Below, one piece after another: positions 1-10,262 of a stretch of 64,000 nucleotides of DNA. Each line of letters opens with the position of its first letter. The stretch's first letter is position 1. Where the stretch lies: positions 93,810 to 157,809 of the forward strand of contig KN805409.1 in NCBI GenBank assembly GCA_000818945.1, written 5' to 3'. A program made the translations under genes and the position numbers. Source of the DNA: Schizochytrium sp. CCTCC M209059 (lineage: Eukaryota; Sar; Bigyra; Thraustochytrida; Thraustochytriidae). Under the pieces are notes generated by a model that was given only the letters and a program-made list of their open reading frames with translations, was not told the DNA's origin and ran no database searches.

Positions 1-846
1 TGCGTGCTCTCGCCGTAGCGCCACGGCGCACACGCGCGACGGCGCACACGCGCGACGGCGCACACGCGCTCTCTGCCGCTGTTTTGTTATGAATGGGCGT
101 GGTGCAAAGCAAAGGGAACGATACACGGGTTCGTTCGCCCCGCATCCGACCAAATTTGTCTGGTGGTGCGTTCGTGTTCGGAGCAGGCACGTAAGCTAAC
201 TCGTAGGCAACCAGGCAAGTAGGCAACGCGGCTCGTTGCAATACTTACACGCGAGTATGACGTCAACCATGCCAACGAGCCGTTGAAATTCAAAACATTT
301 TTGGAAATAAATTACCCTACCTTCATTTACGCCTAGGCAGGCCTAGACATGCGCTAAGGCCCAGGCACACCAGGACTCATACCAGGTGTCTCACACGGTG
401 TGCACGGCAGTTGCGGTATGCTAGGTCTGAAATACGCGGACCCCGCTTGCTTTGTGGCGAGGGACCACCCTCCATGGAGGCTAGGTTAGGACCCGTGAGC
501 TTGGATTGCAGCTTGCTGGGCTCGACAACGTTCCGCAAGCAAACAAGCAAACACGCAGACATGCAAAGAAGGAAAAGGAAGGAGCTGGAGCTGTCCACAA
601 AAATTGATCCGAAGCTTTCCATCAGTGTAAAGGCCCCTAACTTGAGTCGCTTTAAAAAGTGGATTCCGCGCGAAAACGAGACGTCTTGATAGGCATGAAG
701 GCAGAGATGGGCTCCGGCCGAAGCTCATCCATGTTTGCTCGCGCGCGCACGCGTGCGCATTTTCCCTCGCCCAGACCCGATTCCGCGTCGCGTCTCGCAG
801 GACGGCGACTCTGAGCGACCGACTCGCTGACAGACTCGAGGAGACG
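1..846. other. Gene-free left end with short GC-rich repeats
   Basis: No open frame here has convincing composition or a recognisable domain. The first 75 bases hold about three imperfect copies of a 17-base unit containing cgcgacggcgcacacg. The part just before 847 is probably the promoter and 5' leader of the EF-hand-like gene. It contains purine-rich aagcaaacaagcaaac at about 537-555. Confidence 0.5.
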
Positions 847-2088
847 ATGCTGGCGTCAGAGCCGGCTGCAAACGAGCGCAAGCGCGAGCAGCTTAAAAGC
901 ATGCTGATACAACTGCCTCAGGAAGGCGGCATGGAGGATTGCAAGCCGCTCGCATCGAAGCAAGATCTCCATTTTGACTGGGACAAGGCGCACCTCCAGC
1001 TTTGGAACACGTTCACTCATTACGCTATTCATGGCGACGCCCTGCAGCCTAATCGTCTCCGTGCCTATGAATTTACCAAGTTTGCTCGCGATTGCGGCAT
1101 CCTGAACGACGCCGGAAATGAGCCAGCGGCGGACTCCGAGGCAAGCTTGCTTCGCGTCGCCGATATTAACGTTCTCATCTCTGCAGAGGTGGGCAAACGT
1201 AGCGCATCATCCAAGCAGACCGCGGCGCAATCAACGAAGATGCATGGGTCTCGAAGAATGACGTTTCAAGCTTTTCTAAACGTTGTCCTCAAGATTGCTC
1301 TTCGCCTGTTCCCCGACGCTTCGAGTGCTGAGACGGCGCTTAGACTCTTTGTGCAATCCAAGTTGTGGCGAGCACAGCATAGAGATCCTCTACCCATCGC
1401 ATCTGTGTTCCAGGACGTGGAAGTTCGCAAGCTACTCATGCGCTTCGAGTCTGCACTTCGACCCATCTTCCACTTTTACGCGTCGGCAGCCGAACGCGAG
1501 GTCAACCAAACCAGCGGAAATGGAAAGGCCTGCCCAAAGTCTCCCACGGGATCCTTTCGAACGATCGCAGGTACGGGCAACCGCATGAGAGACGAGCTAA
1601 GCTATCAATCGTTCATTGAGCTCGCCAAAGACTTTGGCCTTGGTGCTTCGGCTCTCCTGTCAATGCAATCACTCGGAGAGGCTTTTCTCGCATCGATTGA
1701 CTATCATGCGTATCACGACAAGGTGCCCAAGATGCTGTACGAAGAATTTATTGAGGCGTTGGTGCGCTGTGCCTTGACCATCGGCCGTGTAGCTCACGAG
1801 GGAGCAACGTTGGCGGATAAATTGAAGCATCTCCTGCTTATCATGTGGAAGGCTATGACCAAACGGAACCAGGTCGCAAGCGCCGTGGAAAATCACTTTG
1901 TGCGAACGACGTATGCCGCTGACCTGCTAGAGGGCGTCCGTATCTTTAATATCCGCTTTTCGGAACTTTGGGCTGCTGACGGTCATCGCGATTACCTGTC
2001 GCCGCTTCCTGATGAGGTCCCGGATGCTTTTGACCTCGTACAGCGTCTACGCACCGCTTCTGCCACAGCCCATCTTAGGCTCTATTAG
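847..2088 (+). CDS. EF-hand-like protein with two internal modules, function unknown
   Basis: 413 residues from an ATG, no signal peptide or membrane segment. Two related modules are visible at about residues 48-155 and 196-313. Each starts with an aromatic helix (LQLWNTFTHYA, LRPIFHFYAS), continues with a segment like YEFTKFARDCGIL or YQSFIELAKDFGL, and ends with a helix such as FQAFLNVVLKIAL or YEEFIEALVRCAL. This helix-loop-helix pattern without acidic Ca-binding loops resembles degenerate EF-hand or p25-alpha-like proteins that protists use in cytoskeletal or ciliary roles. That comparison is from memory of the pattern only. It converges on the SH3 gene with a 169-base gap. The reading frame is strong; function is unassigned. 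Confidence 0.8.
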   Translation: MLASEPAANERKREQLKSMLIQLPQEGGMEDCKPLASKQDLHFDWDKAHLQLWNTFTHYAIHGDALQPNRLRAYEFTKFARDCGILNDAGNEPAADSEASLLRVADINVLISAEVGKRSASSKQTAAQSTKMHGSRRMTFQAFLNVVLKIALRLFPDASSAETALRLFVQSKLWRAQHRDPLPIASVFQDVEVRKLLMRFESALRPIFHFYASAAEREVNQTSGNGKACPKSPTGSFRTIAGTGNRMRDELSYQSFIELAKDFGLGASALLSMQSLGEAFLASIDYHAYHDKVPKMLYEEFIEALVRCALTIGRVAHEGATLADKLKHLLLIMWKAMTKRNQVASAVENHFVRTTYAADLLEGVRIFNIRFSELWAADGHRDYLSPLPDEVPDAFDLVQRLRTASATAHLRLY

Positions 2089-2257
2089 AAAACTTCACAT
2101 TTCAAGCTCTACCATTTTCTTACTTTACACAGCGCACCCTCATGTGACATTTTACGTTGTTGCTCTTGCGATTCAGTTAAATTTGGGATATTGCAATTGT
2201 ATGCACGTTGCGCACGAGAATCTCCCCAGCGCCAGCGCAGGGCAAGGTCGTCTCTTC

Positions 2258-3661
2258 CTAGGCAATGACACAGTTTGGAGGTTGATTTCTGTTGCCCTTT
2301 CTCGTCTTAATCTTGCTCGCCATGGGAAGCTTGGTCTCGTACAAATTCTCGTATACAGCAGCGTCTTGCTCGAAATCCTCTAACACGGGACGGAAAATCC
2401 GAGGTTCGGACGAGGCTGTGAAAGCCAATGGTTCCTTAGACTCTGTCACGTTTCTAGAGCTAACGCGCCAGTCTTCGGGCATAATAGGCAGTTTATGGTC
2501 GTAAAGCTTATCGTACTTGACATGGCTCGCCGGAAAGACGCCTTCTTGCGCACACACGCGTCCGACCATCTTGGTGCCAGGAGAAATTTTGGCAAGTAGC
2601 TCGACAACCTCGCCTGCTTTAAAGCTCAAACGCGGACTGTCGTAATCGAGAGAAGCAACGGCCTTAATTTGGCCCGGTGCAATGAGCTCGACATACGACT
2701 GTGGAAAGATACCGACCTCTGTGCTCTCGCCAGCATATCGACCCTGGTACCAGAGCTCATCAATGGGGCGTTCAACGAGGACTTCAGTACCGCTTACCAG
2801 CCGAAGATCATTTGTCTGCTGTTTGGCGTAGTCGAATCGAACAAGTGCTCGCCACAGGCCATCAGGGCCTGGATGAACTGCTTCTGGTACGTCCTGACCT
2901 TGTATCCATTGAATGTAGCTTCTCGGGAAAATTCCCGTGCGGCGACCGCATCGCCCGCGGAGCCAGTCCGCGCCGACAGCAGCGTCAACCGTGACCATGT
3001 CACCTTTTTCGAAAGATAGATCGCTCTCGTTCTCGGACCGAAACGGAAACGTAGCACACGCTATACATGGCTTCATGAGCGGGACCACCAAGTCGTACAG
3101 AGCGACCATCTCGAAGAGGTCTGAGTCGACAAACGCGTGCGTCCCGGCGTCTTTCTGTTCTTCATGAACGGTACTTGTTTCGGTCAACGCTAGGGCGTTG
3201 TCCTGGGTGTGCGGCTCTCCTTGTTGTGTCCGAAGTGGACTTTGCGAGGCTGCTTCATCCATCAATGCCTTCACCTCCGAGAGCATTTGCGTGGGTCTTC
3301 GTCGAGAGGCACGACTTGGCCGTCGAGCGTGTCGAATGGACGGCCTGGAAAGTAGTGCTGAATGGTCGATCGTATGATCATCTTTGACTGTAGGATCAGG
3401 AGCGGCTTGGTCCGTTTCGGGCAACGATGGCGGGATGCGCGGACTCACTCGTCGCATTGGCGAACGTCGAGGGACAGGTGGAGGCATGAGCATCGCCTCG
3501 CCTCGAGGGATTTTGACTTGGCATTTGGCCGCAAACGCATTGGCTTGCTCCTTGGCATGATGTCTGGGCACTGATTCGTTTTGTTCGAGAACGCCGTTTC
3601 CTCTTGAAGGCACAGCCGGAGGCTTTCTGGATCCTGCGCGCTTGGGAACGGGCGGCGGCAT
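2258..3661 (-). CDS. Triple-SH3 adaptor protein with proline-rich N-terminus
   Basis: 467 residues, ATG at 3661-3659. Three C-terminal SH3 domains lie at about 199-254, 269-328 and 331-384, each with the alanine/aromatic start, an acidic RT loop and a closing motif (GIFPRSYI, GIFPQSYV, GVFPASHV). The N-terminal third is basic and carries class-type SH3 ligands: PPPVPKR at residue 2, PPAVPSR at 14 and PPPVPRR at 60, so self-binding or partner chains are possible. No catalytic domain is present. SH3 adaptors of this kind organise actin and endocytic complexes, and a BAR protein is encoded 3 kb away, but a link between them is only inference. Confidence 0.9.
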   Translation of the reverse strand: MPPPVPKRAGSRKPPAVPSRGNGVLEQNESVPRHHAKEQANAFAAKCQVKIPRGEAMLMPPPVPRRSPMRRVSPRIPPSLPETDQAAPDPTVKDDHTIDHSALLSRPSIRHARRPSRASRRRPTQMLSEVKALMDEAASQSPLRTQQGEPHTQDNALALTETSTVHEEQKDAGTHAFVDSDLFEMVALYDLVVPLMKPCIACATFPFRSENESDLSFEKGDMVTVDAAVGADWLRGRCGRRTGIFPRSYIQWIQGQDVPEAVHPGPDGLWRALVRFDYAKQQTNDLRLVSGTEVLVERPIDELWYQGRYAGESTEVGIFPQSYVELIAPGQIKAVASLDYDSPRLSFKAGEVVELLAKISPGTKMVGRVCAQEGVFPASHVKYDKLYDHKLPIMPEDWRVSSRNVTESKEPLAFTASSEPRIFRPVLEDFEQDAAVYENLYETKLPMASKIKTRKGNRNQPPNCVIA

Positions 3662-4419
3662 TTAGCCAAGAAGATTCTTGCGTTACGTTGTGTGGTGTAT
3701 TGGATTGGATGGGGCTGTGTGCAATGCTGACTAATTTTTCGCTGAGCTCCACGTTCGGCCCGCCTGCCTTAGAGCGGGGCCGACTTCTTGCGCGAGCGTG
3801 TGCCGCTCTGCTCTGGTCCGGCCGCGGCCCGGCCCGGCGTTTTTGACGACGTTCGTTCACCTCCCCCCCCGACCACGACGGCGGCGAGATTGGCGCCATG
3901 TTTGCTGCAGGCAGTCTCTCGTCGCGACTCCTGCCGCTGTAGTCTGACAGAGAGCCAAGCAAGCCTGGCTGCTGGACAGTGAAGAATGCGTCCCAGTTGG
4001 TCCGTCTGCGATGGGACGATTGATGGCGCGTCCCAGCGGCCTTCTTCCAGGGAGGTTCCCCGTATTCCCTAACGGATCAATCGATGTTTTGTCTGTCTGG
4101 AGAAAGCAGCAGCGGCAGCTTTGGCGGCGGCGGTGATCCTGTTCCAGCACGTGCACATTGGTTGGTGTGCGCTGCGAGCGCGGGAGTGAGGGTTATGCGC
4201 CGTGAGAACGTCGAAGCAGCAGCGCGCAAGCTTGCCTGGTGTCGAGAAGCGCTTGCTCCAATAAATTCTCGCGTGGGCTGAGACAACTAGGAGTTGGCCA
4301 GGCAGCCTGCTTGTTTGTCACGTTGGGTGCAAGCGTCGTCGCGAGTGGAGGCGGCCTTTCAGACCGAAGCGTCCGAGGCGAAGGCGAGGGTGCCTCCATC
4401 ATCACAAGCAAACGCACCC
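3662..4419. promoter_or_regulatory. Divergent intergenic region between SH3 and LisH genes
   Basis: About 760 bases between two divergently read starts, so it should hold both promoters and leaders. No convincing coding segment, tRNA or strong repeat is seen. The open frame of the LisH gene extends back to a TTG at 4294, but there is no ATG in that extension. Confidence 0.45.
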
Positions 4420-6060
4420 ATGTTGCCGTCGCCGCCGCAGGATCAGCGCGAGGTGGATGATTTTGCCACTCTCGTGGTGCGCGACTACTTGCGGAAACGC
4501 AGCTTGCATAAAACCTTGGAGGTCTTCGATGGGGAGCTTGAGGCCAACAAAAAGAATCACAACGAAAAGAAGTCTGCGAATATTGCGATCGGCGCATGGT
4601 ACAGATTTTCACGCGCAATTGATGTGGCAAAACTTCGACATGTTGTCTTTGGTGCAAAGCTCAAATCTTATCAGGGGGAAAAGGAGAGCGATATCGACAT
4701 TGACGGGGCTGATCTCGATACTGATGATGCAAGTTTCGAAAACGGAGTCAGCGAGAGGGCGGATACAGAGGGCAAAACGGCGCTTTTGCCGCTTCTTATT
4801 CAATACCTGTGCGTAACGCGAGACGTCAGGCCAAATATGAACTCTGCCGAGCGCACGAAGGAGGCCTGCCCGACGACGACTACCAAGTTCGCTGACGAGG
4901 AGGAGAAGACTAAAGATCTTATCTCATCGCCAATGAAGGCTGGTCGCATGTCACAAAACAGCAGTCCAGATCGCGCAAGAATGGCTGGCTTGCGAGAATC
5001 CATCATTCATGGAACCGAGAATTATGAAGACAGCGTTACAGGGCACTTTAGCGGAGATGGAGACGAAAACGGTGACAAGTTGGCCTTGTTAGATGAAGCT
5101 CTAGCGCTCGACGATCTGCAGCGACGCAACAGTCTATACGCTACAGCCTTAGAGACGCCCTTGAACGCCCAACGATTCCACTCTAGCACGGGTGATTTGA
5201 CACGCGCGCCTGCAATGGAGCGATCCGGAGCGCCTTCGCCCGAAAAGCCTATCAAGGAGGAGGTCACTCGTTCGACAAGTGTTGAAGAGCTAGCCGGCAG
5301 GCTAGAGAGGATGGCAGAGGCTGAGCGACGAGCAGCACGTCTCCGCGAAAACCAACGCCGCAGGCGGCGCTCAATGCGTAAACTGTTGCAGCCACTCGAA
5401 AATGGTCCATCGACCCGAAAGCTGTCGCGGGCGCAGGAACTTGAGGATTCGCAGGCGACCGTGCAGCCGTCGACGAGTGTAGCGCTAACAGCATCAAAGA
5501 CGAGCTCGGCGCTGGCTCGAGCACAGCAGATGGATCGCAGATGGCTGGCACAGCAGCATGCGCTGCATCGCCATCGAGAGCACCCTGCAACGTATCCTGT
5601 GACCTTTCGCATTCTAGATCGAGACCTCAAGGTCGGTGTTGCAAACGCAAAACATCATGTGCTCATCGCCAAAGATTTGCAGCGGTCGCGGGATCGCATC
5701 TCCAAGGATGAGATGCTCCTGCTTCAGGAAAAGTACTCTTGCAAGCGCGAGCGGCAGTGTGCACTCTGCCAAAAGGCGTTCAATGTGCTAAATCTTCCGA
5801 TGACGATCTCGTACAAAGCCATTATGGACTTGCGCGATTCTTGGGGCGTGCATGTGCGTCCTGACGTAAAGCGGAGCCGCGCGCCGCGGTGTTACGATGA
5901 AGTCAGCGTGTGCTTGTTTTGCTCACAGTTCTTTGCAGACGGGACAACCTATCGCGCCCCTCGAAAGGTAGAGGCTGACGCGGACGAGCAACTCCTCGCC
6001 TTTCATAAGTCCATCGAGCACCTCGACCCTCGCCACGAGGCGGCTTTTTTTCGACCCTGA
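4420..6060 (+). CDS. LisH-domain protein with C-terminal CxxC pairs; 3' end frameshifted
   Basis: 546 residues from the first in-frame ATG (the frame opens upstream only at a TTG). A LisH dimerisation motif lies at about residues 14-42 (DFATLVVRDYLRKRSLHKTL). The middle is charged, low-complexity and partly coiled coil. The C-terminus has a possible zinc site: C447-x2-C450 and C498-x2-C501, with C441 and C491 nearby. LisH proteins often act at centrosomes, cilia or in ubiquitin-ligase scaffolds; which applies here is not shown. The frame stops at 6058-6060 just after a run of seven T. One T fewer would open the frame for 38 more codons, so the annotated C-terminus is probably not the real one. 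Confidence 0.82.
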   Translation: MLPSPPQDQREVDDFATLVVRDYLRKRSLHKTLEVFDGELEANKKNHNEKKSANIAIGAWYRFSRAIDVAKLRHVVFGAKLKSYQGEKESDIDIDGADLDTDDASFENGVSERADTEGKTALLPLLIQYLCVTRDVRPNMNSAERTKEACPTTTTKFADEEEKTKDLISSPMKAGRMSQNSSPDRARMAGLRESIIHGTENYEDSVTGHFSGDGDENGDKLALLDEALALDDLQRRNSLYATALETPLNAQRFHSSTGDLTRAPAMERSGAPSPEKPIKEEVTRSTSVEELAGRLERMAEAERRAARLRENQRRRRRSMRKLLQPLENGPSTRKLSRAQELEDSQATVQPSTSVALTASKTSSALARAQQMDRRWLAQQHALHRHREHPATYPVTFRILDRDLKVGVANAKHHVLIAKDLQRSRDRISKDEMLLLQEKYSCKRERQCALCQKAFNVLNLPMTISYKAIMDLRDSWGVHVRPDVKRSRAPRCYDEVSVCLFCSQFFADGTTYRAPRKVEADADEQLLAFHKSIEHLDPRHEAAFFRP

Positions 6061-6166
6061 TAATTTGAGCGATTTTGGCTTCTTTGTCTTTTTGCCAAAT
6101 GAGGAAAATTTTGATGATTCGAACGATGTATTACGTTTCACCTTTTCAGACGATGGCTTTGCGTAA
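6050..6166 (+). other. Coding-like 3' extension of the LisH gene in the +1 frame
   Basis: Read from 6050, one base out of frame with the upstream gene, the sequence stays open to a TAA at 6164-6166. It encodes an acidic, phenylalanine-rich tail (FDPDNLSDFGFFVFLPNEEN and onward) with sensible codon choice. The switch point is the T7 run at 6045-6051. Either a homopolymer sequencing or assembly error, a strain-specific frameshift, or +1 translational slippage would explain it. Confidence 0.6.
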
Positions 6167-6781
6167 GTAAGGAAGTCAGCAAAGCAAATTCCTTACTTTC
6201 TTTTCAAGCCATCTTAGCCTGGTGAACGAGGTCTCGACATTAACATGATGCTCTCGAGCAGCTCGATCCTGACGATGACAACGCGAATGAGTTCATGCAC
6301 TCTCAGTGTGTTGTTTTTTCGCCCGAGCCCTGCCTAGAGCGAGCCCCCAGCAGACCGTTCACTTTCTCGTCGTTGCATTACATACACCGTCTGCGACACG
6401 ATTGCTTGTGGCGGCGTCGGCTCTAGGTGGTCGAAGGTGCCGCTCTGCGCTTGCGGGACTCGATGAGCATTTTGGGGGTCGAAATCAAAGTTTATGATTC
6501 CATACTGGGCCTAGGCCTAGGTAGTGCCCGGGTACTATAGGCCCTTCTGCATACACGGATCTCAGCTCGCGAGGGAGCACAAGCAAGCAATCGACCGCGC
6601 CAGGGTCCGAGTCGGAGGAGAACGCGGTCTGCGCACGTTGACAGGCGACGTGGCGTGGCGTGACAAGGCGACGCACGCGCGGCGCCGGACGGCGAACGGG
6701 CAGCGGAGACGCGGGGGCCAAGGGAGCAAGGAAAACGGTATCCATCGAGCCAGCCCGGCTAAAGAGGTGAGAAACACTATC
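6167..6781. other. Intergenic region between tandem LisH and BAR genes
   Basis: About 615 bases with no supported gene. The BAR gene frame is open back to a GTG at 6524 but contains no ATG before 6782, so this part is read as promoter and 5' leader. It includes acaagcaagcaatcg at about 6580. Confidence 0.45.
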
Positions 6782-7879
6782 ATGGCGTCCTTCTTTTCGA
6801 GGTCTGGGTTGGAGTTACTCAAAGAGCGCACGGTGCAGCGCGTGCAAGAGCAGCTGGAGCAGGTGGGCGTGCATAATGAGTACATTGAGAAGCGCGCCAA
6901 GCGCCTCGGAGGTGACCAAGAGCTCTGCGAATTCATGGACCTTGCCACCCAGGTCCATGACTCTTTGGAGGGCGTTATCAAGGCCGCTACTATTTTCCAC
7001 AAGGGTGTTTGCGTGCTGCAAGAGAGCGGACGTCAGCTGCGCGGAGGCCCGAAGGACCCTGTTCGCAAGTACACGGCTGTGGTTCGCGAAGCACCGACAC
7101 TGGAGACGACCTATGACCAGGACAGCTTGCGCAGCGAACTGCAAAGCAACGTGACCATTCCGATTCGTGCCAAGATGCGCGAGCTCGCGGACATCCGCAA
7201 TCGTATCAAGGAGGCTGCTATTGTACACCTCGAAGCCAATTCGCGCAAAAAAAATGTCGAGCGTCTTCGCACCCGGCAGGCCTCGCCCGTTGTCGTCGGG
7301 CAGGCTGAAGATCTCTTTGCCGAGAAACAAGTAGAGTTCGAGCGTGCTCGCGTCCGGCTCATGGACGAGTACGCTCTTCTGCAGCGTGATCACGACTCGA
7401 TCTTTCAAAAGGCCTTTAACAGCTTTAAGCTGTGCCAGTACCGTTTTCTCATGAACGCTTCGGCGACACTTGGTACTATCACGGACGAGAACGAGGAGGG
7501 CCTCGCCTCAAGTGGAATGAGCGCCTCGCTTCGGCCTTCGCCTGCATCGCCTGCTGACTTTGACCACCCGCCTCCGACGCAGACCACGCAAGACGCTAAG
7601 ACCGACGCCTCCTCGAACGTTGTCCTTGAGGAAGCCTACGAGCTCGATCTGACACCGTCAGAGAAGAAGGATACCTTGACCGGTGCCAAGGACACAAAGG
7701 AGCAGGCCTCGGATGAGACACAAGGTGGTATGGACAGCAAGGAAGCGCACGACGAGGCACTGACTCGTGAAGCGACATCATCAGTGACACCCGACTCACA
7801 AGAACGGCAGGATGCGAACAAAAAGGATGATGACGACGAGGAGGAGGAGGAGGAAGAAGAGGAGACAGCGACACTCTAA
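6782..7879 (+). CDS. BAR-domain membrane-curvature protein
   Basis: 365 residues starting at the first in-frame ATG (MASFFSRSGLELLKERT). Residues 1 to about 235 form one long helical region with the heptad pattern of a BAR domain: an amphipathic start, a central helix around KAATIFHKGVCVLQESGRQL, and a closing helix rich in E, R and F (DEYALLQRDHDSIFQKAFNS). The rest is disordered, ending in an acidic run of D and E before TATL. BAR dimers bind and bend membranes in endocytosis or vesicle traffic. There is no SH3 domain in this protein. It converges on the acyl-CoA oxidase gene with a 223-base gap. Confidence 0.8.
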   Translation: MASFFSRSGLELLKERTVQRVQEQLEQVGVHNEYIEKRAKRLGGDQELCEFMDLATQVHDSLEGVIKAATIFHKGVCVLQESGRQLRGGPKDPVRKYTAVVREAPTLETTYDQDSLRSELQSNVTIPIRAKMRELADIRNRIKEAAIVHLEANSRKKNVERLRTRQASPVVVGQAEDLFAEKQVEFERARVRLMDEYALLQRDHDSIFQKAFNSFKLCQYRFLMNASATLGTITDENEEGLASSGMSASLRPSPASPADFDHPPPTQTTQDAKTDASSNVVLEEAYELDLTPSEKKDTLTGAKDTKEQASDETQGGMDSKEAHDEALTREATSSVTPDSQERQDANKKDDDDEEEEEEEEETATL

Positions 7880-7921
7880 GCAATGCTCGTTTCGTGAACA
7901 AAGCAGTGCGAAGAAAAGAGA

Positions 7922-7927
7922 AATAAA
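7922..7927 (+). terminator. Possible polyadenylation signal AATAAA
   Basis: AATAAA lies 43 bases after the BAR gene stop, in an A-rich stretch. Position fits a poly(A) signal, but the hexamer is not a firm predictor in protists. Confidence 0.3.
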
Positions 7928-8102
7928 AGGCATAAAAAAGAGAAAGGGTAAAGGAAAGATCACATCAGTGACAGCGGCCAGATCACGTAATGACAACATG
8001 ACTGAATGGATGAGAATGGTCTCGTAAATAGAAAAAAGAAAGAAAAGACGAAGAGGTTTGCTCGCCAATATTTGAATTGAAGAGGTAAAGAAGTAAGCGC
8101 GA

Positions 8103-10262
8103 TCAGAGCTTGCTCGCCGGCGGTGGGTACGAAGAGGTATCATCCGGGTCGCACGATGGGTCGGGCTTATTGTGAAGCGCGAGGAAGTCTTTGTCGACGA
8201 ATTCCTCGAGAACATCGAGGAACTCCGGGCGACCAGATTGATTGATGTCACTCTCCACCGCTGCGAGAAATTGGCGCTCGTAAATATTGCCGTCCTTTGC
8301 GCCAATCGTAGATCCCAGGGCAGCGTCCGTGTAGTCCCAAGCATCGACAAGAGCAACGGCGTCGGGGCGCAGTGCCGCGCAGACTGCGCTGCAGGCCTCC
8401 TCAACCATGGTAGCCGTATCAATGTCAAAGAGACCATGCCACTGGCGACCTTCAGCCATGTCGCCGAGAGCAAAGAGCGCGCAAAGACGCTCAAGGACCG
8501 TCTTGCATGCGGCATTCTCACACGAGCGGATCATTTCCGCAAATTTGGAAAGCATAAAGTAAAGCACGTAGGACTGGCCCGTATAGACGGCACGGAGCGT
8601 GAGTGCCTTCCACGCTTCATTAAAGGTCTCGCCGGCCTTGATGCGTGCATCAAGCGCATCCTTCGTCAGCTTGACCTGCGCGACCGCGCGGAACCGAAAC
8701 CACTCGAGAAGGACGTCAACAGAGGTGAGAGCGTCCGCAGAAGTCGGCGCTTCAGGACGGGCGGAGGACAACGTCCACGAAGGATCGCGCAACACGTTGA
8801 GAGCCTGAGAAAGCCCTGTAAGGTTCTCGCCCGCCTGAACGCGTTCGCAGGCACGCATCAAGTACTTGGCGGTCTCGAGCTGCATCACAGTCGTGTCACC
8901 TTCGGCAGTCGCGCGCCACTTGTAGTCGGCCTCAAGCGCGGCAATACCGCTCGCTTTAAGGTAACCAGCTCCGCCGCAGGCCTTGCGAAGCTCCTCGAGA
9001 CCGAGCGCCGTAGCGTTGCAGCAGTAACCCTTGAGACCGGCCGCAGAGGCGTGAAGTTCGCTGATGTCGGCGGTTGCCTCGGCGGGGTTATTTTGCATGG
9101 TGTCGAGGCAGTCGGTGAGCCAGTTGCTTGTGAAACGGATGGCGAAAGCGAGTGCAAGATTGCGCAGTAAGACAAAGCGGTTCATGTTGTAGTCGATGAT
9201 CTTGTTCTGCTCGGCGCGATACGATTGGCCCTTGGCGTTGTCGACAAAACCCTGGCGGCGAACGGCACTGTAGCGAATGGCAATGGTGGCGCCCTTGCTG
9301 AGGAACACGCACGCCGTCGAGACCAGGCTGACGCGCGCGGTGATCATCGTCAGGTAGTGTCCCTTGCCCGAATCCGCGGCGCCATTCTCGCCGCTGAGAT
9401 CGTGCTTGACATAGGTGCCATCCGGCTCGACGTGCTGCCGTTTTTCAAAGAGGTGGCGTCGCGGAATGCGCACGTCGCGGAGACGGAGCAGGCCGATGTC
9501 GACCTCGTTCTCGCCGACCTTTGTGCCGAGGTCGAGCACCTCAACGCCGGGAAGCGTGTTAAGGTTCTCGTCACGAACCTGGAGGAAGAAGGGATGGACG
9601 CCATACTCTTTGCCGTCAATGAGGAGCTGCGCGTACAAAACCGTGTGCGTCGAGGTCGTGAGCGAGGAAGGCCACCACTTCATGGAAGCGAGCGTTGGTG
9701 TATTGAGAACAAACTCCTGCGTAGCTTTGTCATACTCGGCGGTGGTGGCGAGACCGCGCACGTTACTTCCCGTACCGAGCTCGGTCTGCGAGTACGACCC
9801 CGTAATGCCCATGGTGTAGGTGCGAGGGAGCCACCAACCGATTTGCTCGGGGGAGCTCTGGCCCACAATGGTGGCGAGAAAGAGTCCAAAACCCGGATAT
9901 CCGCCGCCAACTTGGCCCATGCTCATGTACATCATGTCTCTTCCCTTGGGCACATAGAACCTGTCAAGATGTTTCTTGTGGATCTTCATAAAGTCCACAA
10001 AGTTGCGAGCGATGGCGCCACGCTTGCCGACGCGTTCGCGGTCATGTTTGCCGACATTTTCCATTTCTTCCGTGGACCCGGTGATCCATCTGCGCTGCAG
10101 CGTCTGCTTGAGGCCCCCGTCGATAAAGTTCGTCATGTTCTCCACATCGAAGCTAGCCTGTTCTCGCTCTCGCGGGAGCTCCTCCGCCGTGCCGCCGCTT
10201 TTCCACGACGCCTGGCCGCTCGGCTCCACGAGGGCCTTGGCCTTCTCGGACTCCAGGTCCAT
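8103..10262 (-). CDS. ACOX: Peroxisomal acyl-CoA oxidase
   Basis: 719 residues, ATG at 10262-10260, normal length for the family. It catalyses the first step of peroxisomal fatty-acid beta-oxidation, making trans-2-enoyl-CoA and H2O2. The flavin/substrate block TELGTGSNVRGLATTAEYD and the following NTPTLASMKWWPS are nearly textbook, and the C-terminal dehydrogenase half has the CGGAGYL segment near the catalytic glutamate region. The protein ends in SKL, a canonical type 1 peroxisomal targeting signal, which supports both the frame and the location. Start and stop are both well supported. Long open frames on the opposite strand here are shadows. Confidence 0.96.
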   Translation of the reverse strand: MDLESEKAKALVEPSGQASWKSGGTAEELPREREQASFDVENMTNFIDGGLKQTLQRRWITGSTEEMENVGKHDRERVGKRGAIARNFVDFMKIHKKHLDRFYVPKGRDMMYMSMGQVGGGYPGFGLFLATIVGQSSPEQIGWWLPRTYTMGITGSYSQTELGTGSNVRGLATTAEYDKATQEFVLNTPTLASMKWWPSSLTTSTHTVLYAQLLIDGKEYGVHPFFLQVRDENLNTLPGVEVLDLGTKVGENEVDIGLLRLRDVRIPRRHLFEKRQHVEPDGTYVKHDLSGENGAADSGKGHYLTMITARVSLVSTACVFLSKGATIAIRYSAVRRQGFVDNAKGQSYRAEQNKIIDYNMNRFVLLRNLALAFAIRFTSNWLTDCLDTMQNNPAEATADISELHASAAGLKGYCCNATALGLEELRKACGGAGYLKASGIAALEADYKWRATAEGDTTVMQLETAKYLMRACERVQAGENLTGLSQALNVLRDPSWTLSSARPEAPTSADALTSVDVLLEWFRFRAVAQVKLTKDALDARIKAGETFNEAWKALTLRAVYTGQSYVLYFMLSKFAEMIRSCENAACKTVLERLCALFALGDMAEGRQWHGLFDIDTATMVEEACSAVCAALRPDAVALVDAWDYTDAALGSTIGAKDGNIYERQFLAAVESDINQSGRPEFLDVLEEFVDKDFLALHNKPDPSCDPDDTSSYPPPASKL

